Positions 54,296 to 63,737 of a stretch of 64,000 bases of DNA are shown here, in pieces (positions within the stretch are counted from its first letter, which is position 1; the number at the start of each line of letters is the position of its first letter). The notes beneath the pieces are model-generated. The model saw nothing but the letters and a program-made list of their open reading frames with translations, did not search any database and was not told the DNA's origin. Source of the stretch: an uncultured Aquitalea sp. (GTDB taxonomy: Bacteria; Pseudomonadota; Gammaproteobacteria; Burkholderiales; Chromobacteriaceae); NCBI RefSeq assembly GCF_945957525.1, contig NZ_CAMFLA010000003.1:186001-250000 (forward strand). The letters are read 5' to 3'. A program made the position numbers and the translations under genes.

Positions 54296-55708
54296 TTAGC
54301 GCGCGCTGATGCCCAGCGCGGCCAGCCGTTTGTACAAGGTAGCCCGGCCCATGCCGAGGCGCTGCGCCGCTGTGGGCACATGGCCGTCCGCCTCGCGCAG
54401 CGCCCGCTGGAACAGCTGGCGCTCAAAGTCCTGCAATTGCGTCTGGTAATCCAGGTTGGCCGAAGGCGCGTCTGTCGCCAGCGCTTGCGGGCCGAGCAGG
54501 GCGTCGATATCGGCCGCGCTCAAAACGCCGCCGTGACCCAGCATGCTGGCGCGTTCCAGGATGTTGCGCAGCTCGCGCACATTGCCCGGCCAGTCATAGG
54601 CGGCCAGCCGGCTCAAGGCGCTGTCGTCCAGCCGGGTGCGCTGGATATAGCCGTGGCGCTGCAACTGCTCCAGCAAGGCGGCGCTCAGCGCCGGCAAGTC
54701 CTGCTTGTGTTCGCGCAGCGGCGGCAGATGGATGGTGAGTACGTTCAGCCGGTAGTAGAGGTCGGCGCGAAAGCTGCCATTGGCGACTTTTTCCTCCAGT
54801 CGGGCGGAGGTGGCGGCGATGATGCGGATATCGGCGCGCTGCATCTTGTTGGAGCCCAGCGCTTCAAACTCCTTGTCCTGCAAGACGCGCAACAGCTTGG
54901 CCTGCAGCGCTAGCGGCAGGTCGCCGATTTCATCCAGAAACAGCGTACCGCCGTCGGCCAGCTGCAGTTTGCCCACGCGACCTTTCTTGTCCATGCCGGT
55001 ATAGGCGCCGGCGCTGGCTCCAAACAATTCCGCTTCCAGTAGGGTGTCCGGAATGGCGGCCATGTTCAGGCTGACCAGAGGCTTGTCGGCGCGCGCCGAG
55101 GCCATGTGGATGGCGTGGGCCAGCACCTCCTTGCCGGTGCCGGTTTCACCCAGCAGCAGCACGGCGCCTTCCAGCGGCGCCGCGCGCTGGGCCTGACGCT
55201 TTACCTCGCTGATGGCGGCGCTATGACCGACAAAATCGTCAAAGCTGTATTTGGCCCGTCGCGCCTGAGCCAGCGATTCGCGCGTGGCGGCTAGTTCTTC
55301 CGCCAGCCGGGTGAACTTGGCTACCAGCGGCGCCAGCGACTGGATGTGGTCAAACAGCGCAAAACCTATGGCGCCCACGGTGCGTCCGCTGTCGTCCTTC
55401 AAGGGCAGGCGCGTTACCACCAACTGGTCCGAGCCGGTTTGCATGATGTCCAGCAAGGTGGGCTTGCCGCTGTTGAGCACGTCGCGCAGCAGGCTGTTGG
55501 GTATCACCTTTTCCACCGGCTGACCCAGCGCCAGCGCCGGGTCCGCATAGCCGAAACGCTCGGCGTAGCGGGCGTTGATCCAGACAATGCGCGCTTGACC
55601 ATCCACGATCACCGTACCCTGATAGGTGTCGTCCATGTGCTGGAACAGGCTGCGCATGGCCAGCTGGCGGACGTGATCGTAATCGGCGAGGTTGGGCGGG
55701 GTGTGCAT
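54296..55708 (-). CDS. sigma-54 enhancer-binding protein (PAS-AAA-Fis)
   Basis: The 470-residue protein has a PAS domain (about 20-125; TVIVDGQARIVWINARYAER), an AAA+ domain with Walker A GETGTGKE (187-194) and Walker B GGTLFLDE (253-260), and a C-terminal Fis-type helix-turn-helix (QRLGMGRATLYKRLAALGIS). The sigma-54 contact loop reads GAYTGM (234-239) rather than the usual GAFTGA/GAYTGA. It is next to a sigma-54 promoter with three palindromes, which it most likely binds, activating hydroxybutyrate use. Confidence 0.93.
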   Translation of the reverse strand: MHTPPNLADYDHVRQLAMRSLFQHMDDTYQGTVIVDGQARIVWINARYAERFGYADPALALGQPVEKVIPNSLLRDVLNSGKPTLLDIMQTGSDQLVVTRLPLKDDSGRTVGAIGFALFDHIQSLAPLVAKFTRLAEELAATRESLAQARRAKYSFDDFVGHSAAISEVKRQAQRAAPLEGAVLLLGETGTGKEVLAHAIHMASARADKPLVSLNMAAIPDTLLEAELFGASAGAYTGMDKKGRVGKLQLADGGTLFLDEIGDLPLALQAKLLRVLQDKEFEALGSNKMQRADIRIIAATSARLEEKVANGSFRADLYYRLNVLTIHLPPLREHKQDLPALSAALLEQLQRHGYIQRTRLDDSALSRLAAYDWPGNVRELRNILERASMLGHGGVLSAADIDALLGPQALATDAPSANLDYQTQLQDFERQLFQRALREADGHVPTAAQRLGMGRATLYKRLAALGISAR

Positions 55709-55865
55709 GCGCAGGCTTTCTGACAGTGACGCGACAGGGTAGCACGCGCTCAGGGGCGGCAGCAGCCGGCTTGAGCCGGTGCGGCGGCGGCGGGCTGGGC
55801 AAAAACGGTGATGACCGGGGCGAGGTGGCGCGGGGAGTGTAATCCGTGGCGGGATTGTTGCGCAT

Positions 55866-55890
55866 GAAAAAGCCGCTCAATGGAGCGGCC
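55866..55890 (-). terminator. terminator of the cyd operon
   Basis: On the minus strand a GCCGCTC/GAGCGGC stem (55872-55878 and 55883-55889) is followed by five T residues (55867-55871). It lies about 110 bases after the cydB stop. A second stem GCCCGGC/GCCGGGC (55926-55942) lies between. The remaining 55709-55999 gap shows no gene and no cydX-like small frame directly after cydB. Confidence 0.85.
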
Positions 55891-55999
55891 AGGCTACTGA
55901 CGAAGTTATCGGGGCATGGCGCGGAGCCCGGCAAAGCCGGGCCCTTCGACTTATTGATTGATCCCGCCGCCTTCCCGTTTCCCGGCCCCTTCACATTGA

Positions 56000-57010
56000 C
56001 TACTGGTAGCTCAGGTCGCGAGTTTTTCCCCAGAACACGCGGTAGGAAAATGCGGTGTAGCCGATGATGCAAGGCAGTACCAGCAACGCACCCCACAGCA
56101 TGATCCATAGCGCTTCCGGGTCGCTGGCCGCCTGCCAGATATCCATGCGGCCCGGGATGACTTGCGGAAATACACTGTAGGCCAAGCCCCAGAACGCCAG
56201 TAGCACCATGCCAACCGTGGCGGCGAAGGGCAGCCAGCAGTAGTTGTCCCTGCCTGCTGCCTGACGGCGCGCCAGCCGGGGCAGCAACAGCAACTGCAAG
56301 ACAAACAGCGCCAGCGTGCACAAGGGCAATGGCAGCAGCAAAAACAGCTGGGGCAGGGCAAACCATTTGTCGGCGATCGCCGGGTTGGCCAGCGGCGTCA
56401 CCACGGAAACCAGCAAGACGGCAAGGCCGGCGCCCGGCACGCTGCGCCGCGCCCAGCCGATGGCCTGCGCCTGCAAGGAGCCCTCGGTTTTCATGATCAG
56501 CCAGCATGCGCCAAGCAGGGCGTAGGCGGCGGACAATCCAACCCCCACCAGCAAGGCGAACAGCCAGGGCAGGGCGCCTTCGGCAAACCCTGTCAGATAG
56601 CGGCCAAGCATCACCCCCTGAGCCAGGGAGGCGAGCAGCGAACCCAGGGCGAAAACGGCATTCCACCATGGCCGGTGCGGGTCGCGGGCCTTGACGCGGA
56701 AATCGAAGGCCACGCCGCGCAGGATCAAACCCACCAGCATCAGCAGCACCGGGACATACAAGGCGCCAAACACCACGCCATGCGCCATCGGGAAGGCCAC
56801 CAGCATCAGGCCCGCCCCCAGCACCAGCCAGGTTTCATTGGCATCCCAGAACGGGCCGATGCTGGCCACCATGCGGTCCTTGCCCGCATCGTCGGCCAGA
56901 GGCAGCAGCAGGCCCACTCCCAGATCAAAGCCGTCCAGCACCACGTACACCAGCATGGCCAGCCCCATCAGGCCGGCAAAGACAACGGGCAACCACCATG
57001 CGGCATTCAT
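56000..57010 (-). CDS. cydB: cytochrome bd-type quinol oxidase subunit II
   Basis: The 336-residue protein has about eight membrane segments and the cydB pattern: VVFAGLMGLAMLVYVVLDGF DLGVG-type start and the family segment GPFWDANETWLVLGAGLMLV. With CydA it forms a quinol oxidase for low-oxygen or cyanide-resistant respiration. It overlaps cydA by 4 bases. Confidence 0.95.
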   Translation of the reverse strand: MNAAWWLPVVFAGLMGLAMLVYVVLDGFDLGVGLLLPLADDAGKDRMVASIGPFWDANETWLVLGAGLMLVAFPMAHGVVFGALYVPVLLMLVGLILRGVAFDFRVKARDPHRPWWNAVFALGSLLASLAQGVMLGRYLTGFAEGALPWLFALLVGVGLSAAYALLGACWLIMKTEGSLQAQAIGWARRSVPGAGLAVLLVSVVTPLANPAIADKWFALPQLFLLLPLPLCTLALFVLQLLLLPRLARRQAAGRDNYCWLPFAATVGMVLLAFWGLAYSVFPQVIPGRMDIWQAASDPEALWIMLWGALLVLPCIIGYTAFSYRVFWGKTRDLSYQ

Positions 57011-58350
57011 GCTTGCACCTCCTGTAGAGCTAACTTTTGATCGGTATGGCTGGCGGCCTTGCCGGCCAAATGGAACAACACCGAGATGTAGGCCAGCAGC
57101 AAGCCGGCGTACAAGGCCAGATAAGTCAGCAGCGAACCCGCCACCATGCCGGTGGTGGCGGCTCCGGCCGCTTGGGCGGTGGTCAGCACGCCGGTCACCA
57201 GCCAGGGCTGACGGCCGATTTCGGTGACGTACCAGCCGGCCAGCGTGGCCACCCAGCCGGCAAAGGTCATGCCCGCCAGCAAGTAAAGCAGCCGGCGATC
57301 CAGCGCTGCGGCCGGCTTGCGGCGCAGCTGCCAGGCGGCCAGCCAGGAGGCCATCAGCATCAGCACGCCAACGCCCACCATCACGCGAAAGCTCCAGAAC
57401 ACCTTGGCGACAGGCGGGTGCTGGGCAAATTCGTTCAGCCCGCGGATTTCTCCATCCGGATCGTGCTTGATGATCAGGCTGGCCAGGCGCGGGATGCCCA
57501 GCGCGTAATCATTGGACCGGCTATCGGCGTTGGGCAACGCAAACAGCAGCAAGGGCGCGCCGCGCTCGGTCTGCCAGACTCCTTCAATAGCGGCCAGCTT
57601 GGCCGGCTGGTGTTCCATGGTGTTGAGGCCATGGGCGTCGCCCGCCAGGATTTGCAGCGGAATCAGCAGGGCGGCGAGCCAGACGCCGGTTTTCAGGGCC
57701 GTCGTATTGCCTTCGCTGCGGTCCGCTTTCAGCAGCCTGTACGCCGACAGGCCCGCTATCAGAAACGCCACGGTCAGGCCCGAGGCCAGCAGCATGTGGG
57801 TCAGTCGGTAGGGCATGGACGGATTAAAGATCACTTGCAGCCAGTCTGTGACGTGGGCGCGTCCGTCCCGCATCGTGAAGCCGGCGGGGGTTTGCATCCA
57901 GGAGTTAAGGGCAATGATCCAGAAAGCGGACAGGGTATTGCCAAAGGCCACCAGCAAGGTGGCCAGGGTGTGCACCCGTTCCGATACCCGCGCGCGGCCA
58001 AACAGCATGATGCCGAGAAAACCCGCCTCCAGGAAAAAGGCGGTGAGGATTTCATAAGCCAGCAAGGGGCCGGCGATATTGCCCACGGTTTGCATGTAGC
58101 CCGGCCAGTTGGTGCCGAACTGGAAACTCATGGTGACCCCGCTGACGACCCCCAGCGCAAAGGACAGGGCAAATATCTTCACCCAAAAGCCGTAAGCATC
58201 CATCCATGCCTGACGACCGGTGCGCAGGTAGCGCAGCTTGAAGAACAGCAGTACCCAGGCCAAGGCAATGTTGATGCTGGGAAACAGAATGTGAAAGCTG
58301 ATATTGGCGGCAAACTGGGCGCGCGCCAGCGCCAGGGCATCCAGTTCCAT
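57007..58350 (-). CDS. cydA: cytochrome bd-type quinol oxidase subunit I (short Q-loop)
   Basis: The 447-residue protein has the heme-ligand region ANISFHILFPSINIALAW and the conserved GWYVTEIGRQPW. It is shorter than the 522-residue E. coli CydA because the quinol loop is short, as in cyanide-insensitive (CIO) type oxidases. Start at 58350 follows gbsR by 5 bases; a much longer open frame upstream is not coding. Regulated by the GbsR/MarR-type gene ahead. Confidence 0.93.
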   Translation of the reverse strand: MELDALALARAQFAANISFHILFPSINIALAWVLLFFKLRYLRTGRQAWMDAYGFWVKIFALSFALGVVSGVTMSFQFGTNWPGYMQTVGNIAGPLLAYEILTAFFLEAGFLGIMLFGRARVSERVHTLATLLVAFGNTLSAFWIIALNSWMQTPAGFTMRDGRAHVTDWLQVIFNPSMPYRLTHMLLASGLTVAFLIAGLSAYRLLKADRSEGNTTALKTGVWLAALLIPLQILAGDAHGLNTMEHQPAKLAAIEGVWQTERGAPLLLFALPNADSRSNDYALGIPRLASLIIKHDPDGEIRGLNEFAQHPPVAKVFWSFRVMVGVGVLMLMASWLAAWQLRRKPAAALDRRLLYLLAGMTFAGWVATLAGWYVTEIGRQPWLVTGVLTTAQAAGAATTGMVAGSLLTYLALYAGLLLAYISVLFHLAGKAASHTDQKLALQEVQA

Positions 58351-58355
58351 GATGT

Positions 58356-58922
58356 TTACTCCCGTTCGCTGTCGCGCCCGGTCAGCTTGCTCAGCGACTG
58401 GGTGAATTGAAGTACTTTCTGCACCTGTGAGCCGAGCCTCATCAGCCGCTGCAGGGTTTCCACATCCATGTGCTGGATGTCGGAGAACCAGGTCGTGACC
58501 AGCTCGATCAACTGGTACATCTCGCTCATACGGGCCTGGGCATGACGCTCGGCATCGCTGCCCGGTTTTTCCATCATCGCGGCGCGCAGCATGGTGAGGG
58601 TGGGTTCCACCTCGCGTTTCTTGCGCTCTTCGGCCAACGTTTTGAAGATGGCCCACACATCGTCGGGCGTGGAGAAGTATTCGCGCCGGTCGCCGGGATA
58701 ATGCTGCATCTTGACCAACCGCCAAGACTCCAGCTCTTTCAATCCCATGCTGACGTTGGAGCGGGAGAAACTGAGGCTTTCGGCAATCTCATCGGCGTTG
58801 AGCGGCTTTTCAGAAACAAACAGCAGGGCATAAATCTGGCCAACGGTGCGATTGATGCCCCAACGACTGCCCATTTCACCAAAGTGGGAAACAAAGGACT
58901 GCACCAGGGGAGTAGTATTCAT
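58356..58922 (-). CDS. GbsR/MarR-family transcriptional regulator
   Basis: The 188-residue protein has a winged helix typical of GbsR (QIYALLFVSEKPLNADEIAE; LSFSRSNVSMGLKELESW) and a helical C-terminus. It is the first gene of the gbsR-cydA-cydB operon. A dyad over the promoter's -10 region (58949-58974) suggests autoregulation. It may sense redox or quinone state, but no sensing cysteines or cofactor motif are evident. Confidence 0.88.
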   Translation of the reverse strand: MNTTPLVQSFVSHFGEMGSRWGINRTVGQIYALLFVSEKPLNADEIAESLSFSRSNVSMGLKELESWRLVKMQHYPGDRREYFSTPDDVWAIFKTLAEERKKREVEPTLTMLRAAMMEKPGSDAERHAQARMSEMYQLIELVTTWFSDIQHMDVETLQRLMRLGSQVQKVLQFTQSLSKLTGRDSERE

Positions 58923-58948
58923 GACTTCCTCAATTTTCAGGAATTTCT

Positions 58949-58993
58949 GAAAGTTTGATATGAATCATACTTTCTCCACTTTGCGCGGGTCAA
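58949..58993 (-). promoter_or_regulatory. gbsR-cyd promoter with overlapping dyad operator
   Basis: On the minus strand -35 TTGACC (58988-58993) and -10 TATGAT (58964-58969) are 18 bases apart. A dyad with half-sites GAAAGTTTGAT and ATCATACTTTC (58949-58959 and 58964-58974; one mismatch) covers the -10. A GbsR/MarR dimer bound there would block RNA polymerase. Confidence 0.75.
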
Positions 58994-59166
58994 TGCACAG
59001 ATTGCTTGATCAGGCTGTTTGCCAAATGGTACAGGCCATGATTGCCGCATCTGGCTGATGGCGGCCGCTTGAATTGCTCTTTGTCGGGCCGACGAGGCAC
59101 CAGCCCGAATGGCAGCGGGTGGTGGCATGGTGTAGCCTGACAGCCTTGCCTTCTACCGGTCTGTTC

Positions 59167-60945
59167 ATGTCCTCCGCTACGCCTGCCCGCCCTCTATTGC
59201 AACGCATCAGTCCCTTGTTGGGGCTGCTTCCCTTCATGCGCCCTTATCGCCGTCGCGCCTGGTTGGCCCTGCTGGCGCTTACCGTGGCCGCGGCCGCCAC
59301 GCTGGTACTGCCGATGGCCTTCCGGGCGCTGATCGACCAAGGTTTTTCCAGCAGCAACGCCGGCCATATCAATCGCTATTTCCTCATGCTGTTCGGCGTG
59401 GCTGTGGTGCTGGCGCTGGCCACCGCCGGGCGCTTCTATCTGGTGTCCTGGCTGGGCGAGCGAGTGACGGCCGATGTGCGCAGTGCGGTGTACCGGCACG
59501 TCATCAGCATGAGCCCGCAGTATTTTGAAACCACCCAGACCGGCGAGGTGTTGTCGCGCCTCACCACGGATACCACGCTGGTGCAAACGGTGATTGGCAC
59601 CAGTCTGTCCATGGGCCTGCGCAATGTGTTGCTGATGCTGGGCGGGCTGGTGATGCTGGCCATGACCAGTCCCAGCCTGACTGGCTACATCCTGGTGACG
59701 CTCTTGCTGGTGGTGTTGCCCATTGTGCTGTTTGGCCGGCGGGTGCGCGCGCTGTCCAAGTCCAGCCAGGACCGTATTGCCGATTCCAGCGCCATGGCCG
59801 GCGAGGTGCTCAACGCTATTCCCACCGTGCAGGCTTTCAATCAGCAGGCGCAGGAAGCCAGTCGTTTTGTCGACTCGGTGGAATTGAGTTTTGCCACGGC
59901 GCTGGCGCGTATCCGGGCCCGCTCGCTGCTGACCGTGGCGGTGATCATGCTAATCTTCGGCGCCATCGTGTTTGTCCTGTGGCTGGGCGCGCAGCAGGTC
60001 CTGGCCGGGCAAATGAGCGGCGGCCTGCTGGCGCAGTTCATTCTTTATGCGGTGGTGACCGCCGGCGCCATCGGCGCGGTGGCCGAGGTGTGGGGCGATG
60101 TGCAACGCGCCGCCGGCGCCACTGAACGGCTGATGGAGTTGCTGGCCTTGTCCTCGCCGGTGATTGAGCCGTCCGAGCCGCATGGTTTGCCGAAGGCCGG
60201 CAGGCTGCGTTTGCAGCAGGTGAGTTTTGCTTATCCGTCGCGCGCGGAGCAGCCCTCGCTCAGCCATATCGATCTGGAGCTGGCGCCGGGCGAGCATGTG
60301 GCGCTGGTCGGGCCGTCCGGCGCCGGCAAGTCGACGCTGTTCCAGTTGCTGCTGCGCTTTTACGACCCGCAACAGGGGCAGATCACATTGGGCGGCATTG
60401 ATATCCGCCAACTGGCGCTGGCCGATTTGCGCCAGCATATCGGCGTGGTGCTGCAGGACTCGGTGATTTTTGGCAGCAGCGCGCTGGAGAACATCCGCTA
60501 CGGCAGGCCGGACGCGACTGACGAGGAAGTCTACGCCGCCGCGCGTGCTGCCGCGGCGGACGATTTCATTCTGGCCTTGCCGCAAGGCTATGCCACCTAT
60601 CTGGGCGAGCGCGGCGTACGTCTATCCGGCGGCCAGCGCCAGCGCATCGCCATTGCCCGCGCCATTCTGAAAAACCCGCCTATCCTGCTGCTGGACGAAG
60701 CCACCAGCGCGCTGGACGCCGAGTCCGAACAACTGGTGCAGCAGGCGCTGGAGCGCGCCGCGCACAATCGCACCACGCTGGTGATTGCGCATCGCCTGGC
60801 AACAGTGAAAGAGGCCGATCGCATCGTGGTGCTGGAAGGCGGGCGCATTGTGGCGCAAGGGCGGCACGAACAATTGCTGCACGATTCGCCGCTGTACGCC
60901 CGACTGGCCGCCTTGCAGTTTGCCGCCGGCTCAGCCTTGCAGTAA
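59167..60945 (+). CDS. ABC exporter, half-transporter (MsbA/multidrug type)
   Basis: The 592-residue protein has six membrane segments (about 1-320; [20 protein letters not shown] after the first) and a C-terminal nucleotide-binding domain with Walker [10 protein letters not shown] (about 382-390), signature LSGGQ (about 487) and Walker [13 protein letters not shown] (about 505). It acts as a homodimeric exporter, probably for lipids or drugs. ATG 59167 is chosen; an upstream frame to 59074 lacks typical features. Its 3' end overlaps dsdA tail to tail by 15 bases. Confidence 0.93.
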   Translation: MSSATPARPLLQRISPLLGLLPFMRPYRRRAWLALLALTVAAAATLVLPMAFRALIDQGFSSSNAGHINRYFLMLFGVAVVLALATAGRFYLVSWLGERVTADVRSAVYRHVISMSPQYFETTQTGEVLSRLTTDTTLVQTVIGTSLSMGLRNVLLMLGGLVMLAMTSPSLTGYILVTLLLVVLPIVLFGRRVRALSKSSQDRIADSSAMAGEVLNAIPTVQAFNQQAQEASRFVDSVELSFATALARIRARSLLTVAVIMLIFGAIVFVLWLGAQQVLAGQMSGGLLAQFILYAVVTAGAIGAVAEVWGDVQRAAGATERLMELLALSSPVIEPSEPHGLPKAGRLRLQQVSFAYPSRAEQPSLSHIDLELAPGEHVALVGPSGAGKSTLFQLLLRFYDPQQGQITLGGIDIRQLALADLRQHIGVVLQDSVIFGSSALENIRYGRPDATDEEVYAAARAAAADDFILALPQGYATYLGERGVRLSGGQRQRIAIARAILKNPPILLLDEATSALDAESEQLVQQALERAAHNRTTLVIAHRLATVKEADRIVVLEGGRIVAQGRHEQLLHDSPLYARLAALQFAAGSALQ

Positions 60946-62241
60946 AAGGCCGCGCTGACGGAACTGCTGGTGTTCCTGTGCGGGCACCAGCGAGCCGCCG
61001 GTGGTCCAGATCAGGTGATGGCTGTTGGGCAGATGTTGTTGCAGACTGTGGGCCGCCAGATAGGCCTGGCCCTCGGTGCTGCCGCACAACCAGGCAGGTC
61101 CGGCCACGGCTGCCGCAGCCGAAGGCTCCAGCGCCATGCCGCAGCGTTGCTCTACCTGCAGGCGCTGACGGAACAGCGCATCGTCGGTCACGGTAAAAAT
61201 ACCGCTGAGCTGGCCGCGCATCAGCGGGGCCACCAAGGGCGAGGCCTGGCCGACAGCCAGACCATCCGCCTCGGTGCGGTTGTCCAAGCCGATATCGTAG
61301 ACCGAAAGCGGCTCGTCGCTGCCGCTGGCCAGCTGCACTAGCATGCAAGGGGAGGCCACCGGCTCGGCAAAGAAGCAATGTGCATGAGGGCCAAACAGCT
61401 GCTTCAGGCCGTGACAGATACCGCCTGGCGCTCCTCCGACGCCGCTGGGCAGATAGACAAACAGCGGATGTCCGGCATCCACTTTGATAGCGCTGGCAGC
61501 CAGTTGCGCGGCCAGCGGCCGGGCGGCGGCGGCATAGCCCAGAAACAGCGGCAACGAGTGTTCGTCGTCAACAAAATAGCTGGCCGCATCCGCTTGCGCC
61601 GCCAGCCTGCCCGCGGCTACGGCAGCTGCGTAATCTCCCTCGTGTTCCACCACGCAAACGCCGCGTTGGCGCAGCCTGTCCTTCTTCCATGCCTTGGCGT
61701 CCACCGACATGTGCACCACCGCCTGAAAGCCCAGCGCCGCGGCCATGATGCCGATGCTCAGGCCCAGATTGCCGGTGCTGCCCACCAGCACCCGATGTCT
61801 GGCAAACAGGGCGCGGGCGGCGGGGTTGGCCAGCAAGCGGCGATCATCCTGCGGCTGCAGCAAACCATGCTGCAGAGCCAGCGCTTCGGCATGAGCCAGC
61901 ACTTCGTGAAATCCGCCGCGCGCCTTGATTGAGCCGGCCACCGGCAGCGCATGGTCGCACTTGAGCAGGGTGCGGCCTGCCGCGGCATCCAGTCCCAAAG
62001 CCGAGTGCAGGGCGTCGGCTTCAAGCAGCGGCGATTCTATCTGTCCCTGCTGCGTCGCCAGCTCGGCAAACAAGTCAGCCAGCAGGCCGGCGCAGCCTTG
62101 CAGGCGCATTTCGGCCTCGGCGACTGCCTGCGGCGTGGGGGCGGTAGCGGGCAGCGGGCTGCCCAGTTCCGGGTTCAGCCACAACTGAGGCTGGCGTGCT
62201 TGTAGTACGGCTAATAGGGCGGGCGGTAGAAGCGAAGACAT
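60931..62241 (-). CDS. dsdA: D-serine ammonia-lyase
   Basis: The 436-residue PLP enzyme converts D-serine to pyruvate and ammonia. It has the PLP lysine Lys106 in [10 protein letters not shown], phosphate-binding [10 protein letters not shown] and the family segment [20 protein letters not shown]. It is divergent from a DsdC-like LysR gene, as in E. coli, though no permease is adjacent. Confidence 0.93.
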   Translation of the reverse strand: MSSLLPPALLAVLQARQPQLWLNPELGSPLPATAPTPQAVAEAEMRLQGCAGLLADLFAELATQQGQIESPLLEADALHSALGLDAAAGRTLLKCDHALPVAGSIKARGGFHEVLAHAEALALQHGLLQPQDDRRLLANPAARALFARHRVLVGSTGNLGLSIGIMAAALGFQAVVHMSVDAKAWKKDRLRQRGVCVVEHEGDYAAAVAAGRLAAQADAASYFVDDEHSLPLFLGYAAAARPLAAQLAASAIKVDAGHPLFVYLPSGVGGAPGGICHGLKQLFGPHAHCFFAEPVASPCMLVQLASGSDEPLSVYDIGLDNRTEADGLAVGQASPLVAPLMRGQLSGIFTVTDDALFRQRLQVEQRCGMALEPSAAAAVAGPAWLCGSTEGQAYLAAHSLQQHLPNSHHLIWTTGGSLVPAQEHQQFRQRGLLLQG

Positions 62242-62345
62242 GGGGCTAACTCCGAAGATGACAATATGCAGGCATTTTAGGGCTGCATTCCTGAGCGTAA
62301 AAAGCGATACTTGCTACTGCTTTCATTAGCCAGGCTTATGCAAAA

Positions 62346-63281
62346 ATGTTGGATACCCCCATCCTGGCCAGTCTGCGTTGCTTCAATGCAGCGGCCCGTT
62401 TGCTCAGTTTTACCGCCGCCGCCGCCGAGTTGCACCTCACCCAGAGCGCGGTCAGCCAGCAGATACGGCAGTTGGAGCAGCGTCTCGGTTATGCGCTGTT
62501 TCTGCGCCAGCACCGTCGCCTGCAGCTTACCGTGCAAGGCGAGCGACTGTATCGCTGCGTGAGCGCAGCCTTGCAGGATATTGAAAGCACCTTGCGGCAA
62601 CTGGCGGCCGAAGAGCAGGTATTGCAGATAAGCTGCGCGCCGTCCTTTGCGCTGGACTGGCTGATGCCCAGACTGGCGGATTTCCAGCGCCGCTACCCGG
62701 CGCTGGCGGTCCGGCTCCGGGCCGAGTTTCACCGCATGCGGCGGCAGGACATGCTGGCGGCAGGTGTGGACATCAGCATCCGTTACGACCCGGACGACGA
62801 TGCCGAACTGCCTGGTGTGCCTGTGCTGGAAGAATACTTGTTGCCCGTGGCCAGTCCTGACTTTCTGGCGGCGCATCCCGCGCGCGACGCACATGCCAGT
62901 CTGACCCGCCTGCATGACACCGCCGCCTGGGACGGCGCGCCGGCTTTTGCCGAGTGGCGGCGCTGGGAGGAGCTTGCGCCGCCGGATTGCCAGTTTCAGG
63001 TTGCTGCCTGGCAGGAGGTGGAATGCAACCTGGCCAGTCTGGCGCAGGCTGCGGCGCTGAATCATCAGGGTGTGGCCATGGCGCGTAGCGCTCAGGTGCT
63101 GGATTTGCTGGAGTCCGGCCGTTTGCAGCGGGTATTTCCTGCCGTGGTGGCCGCGCCTGCCCGTTACGTGCTGCGCAGCCCGCGACCAGAAGACAAGCGG
63201 GTACAGTTGTTTTGCCAGTGGTTGCAGCAGGAGTGCCAGCTGTTCGCGCAGCAGCGCTTGGCGGTGCTGGGTTGCCGATAA
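62346..63281 (+). CDS. LysR-type regulator (DsdC/GcvA-like)
   Basis: The 311-residue regulator has the LysR N-terminus LRCFNAAARLLSFTAAAAEL and HLTQSAVSQQIRQLEQRLGY, closest in character to DsdC/GcvA types. It is divergent from dsdA across about 100 bases and probably activates it in response to D-serine. It may also affect the racemase gene downstream. Confidence 0.88.
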   Translation: MLDTPILASLRCFNAAARLLSFTAAAAELHLTQSAVSQQIRQLEQRLGYALFLRQHRRLQLTVQGERLYRCVSAALQDIESTLRQLAAEEQVLQISCAPSFALDWLMPRLADFQRRYPALAVRLRAEFHRMRRQDMLAAGVDISIRYDPDDDAELPGVPVLEEYLLPVASPDFLAAHPARDAHASLTRLHDTAAWDGAPAFAEWRRWEELAPPDCQFQVAAWQEVECNLASLAQAAALNHQGVAMARSAQVLDLLESGRLQRVFPAVVAAPARYVLRSPRPEDKRVQLFCQWLQQECQLFAQQRLAVLGCR

Positions 63282-63737
63282 CGGTTTGGGGCCGGTGAGT
63301 TTTTGGCCTTGTCGCGCATTGGCCTGCATGCCATTTTGGAGCGCAACGCTGCGTATCGTCTGGCTGGCCCGGGCCAGCCGCTCTCTTGTTGCAAGCTGTC
63401 ATCAGCCCTGCCTGCAAGCCATGGCTCAAACAGGGCAGGTGAATACCGCCACCCTGTTCGCGCCCCCCCCTCAAGCGGCGATTTTGTCTTGCCCCCGGCG
63501 GCTTTTGCGCCCGCTGCATCCCCCTCATGCTGCGAGCGCAGGCCCTTCGGCCAACCATCCTGTGACGGCGCTGAGTGTCTGTCCCGTTTTCCGGCATGCT
63601 CCTTGCCGGATACATCAGCAATTCCGGATGTAAGCATCCGGACTTTGCCATTTATTCCGTAATCAGCTTTTTCTTATATTGATCCCCAAGTCAATTGCAA
63701 CGCGGCCATTGCAGCCGCTGGATGAAAGGGATCGCCC
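63282..63737 (+). other. 456-base intergenic region before the racemase gene
   Basis: A stem TCCGGATG/CATCCGGA (63625-63632 and 63637-63644) lies about 95 bases before the racemase start and could be an attenuator or terminator. A CTTCGGCCAAC word is at 63545-63555. The open frames here have no coding character. The last 100 bases are A+T-rich and probably contain the racemase promoter; no exact consensus is evident. Confidence 0.5.

Noticed and set aside
62773..63651. 292-codon minus-strand open frame
   Set aside because: Shadow of the LysR gene and intergenic DNA; proline/arginine-rich composition typical of an antisense frame in GC-rich DNA.
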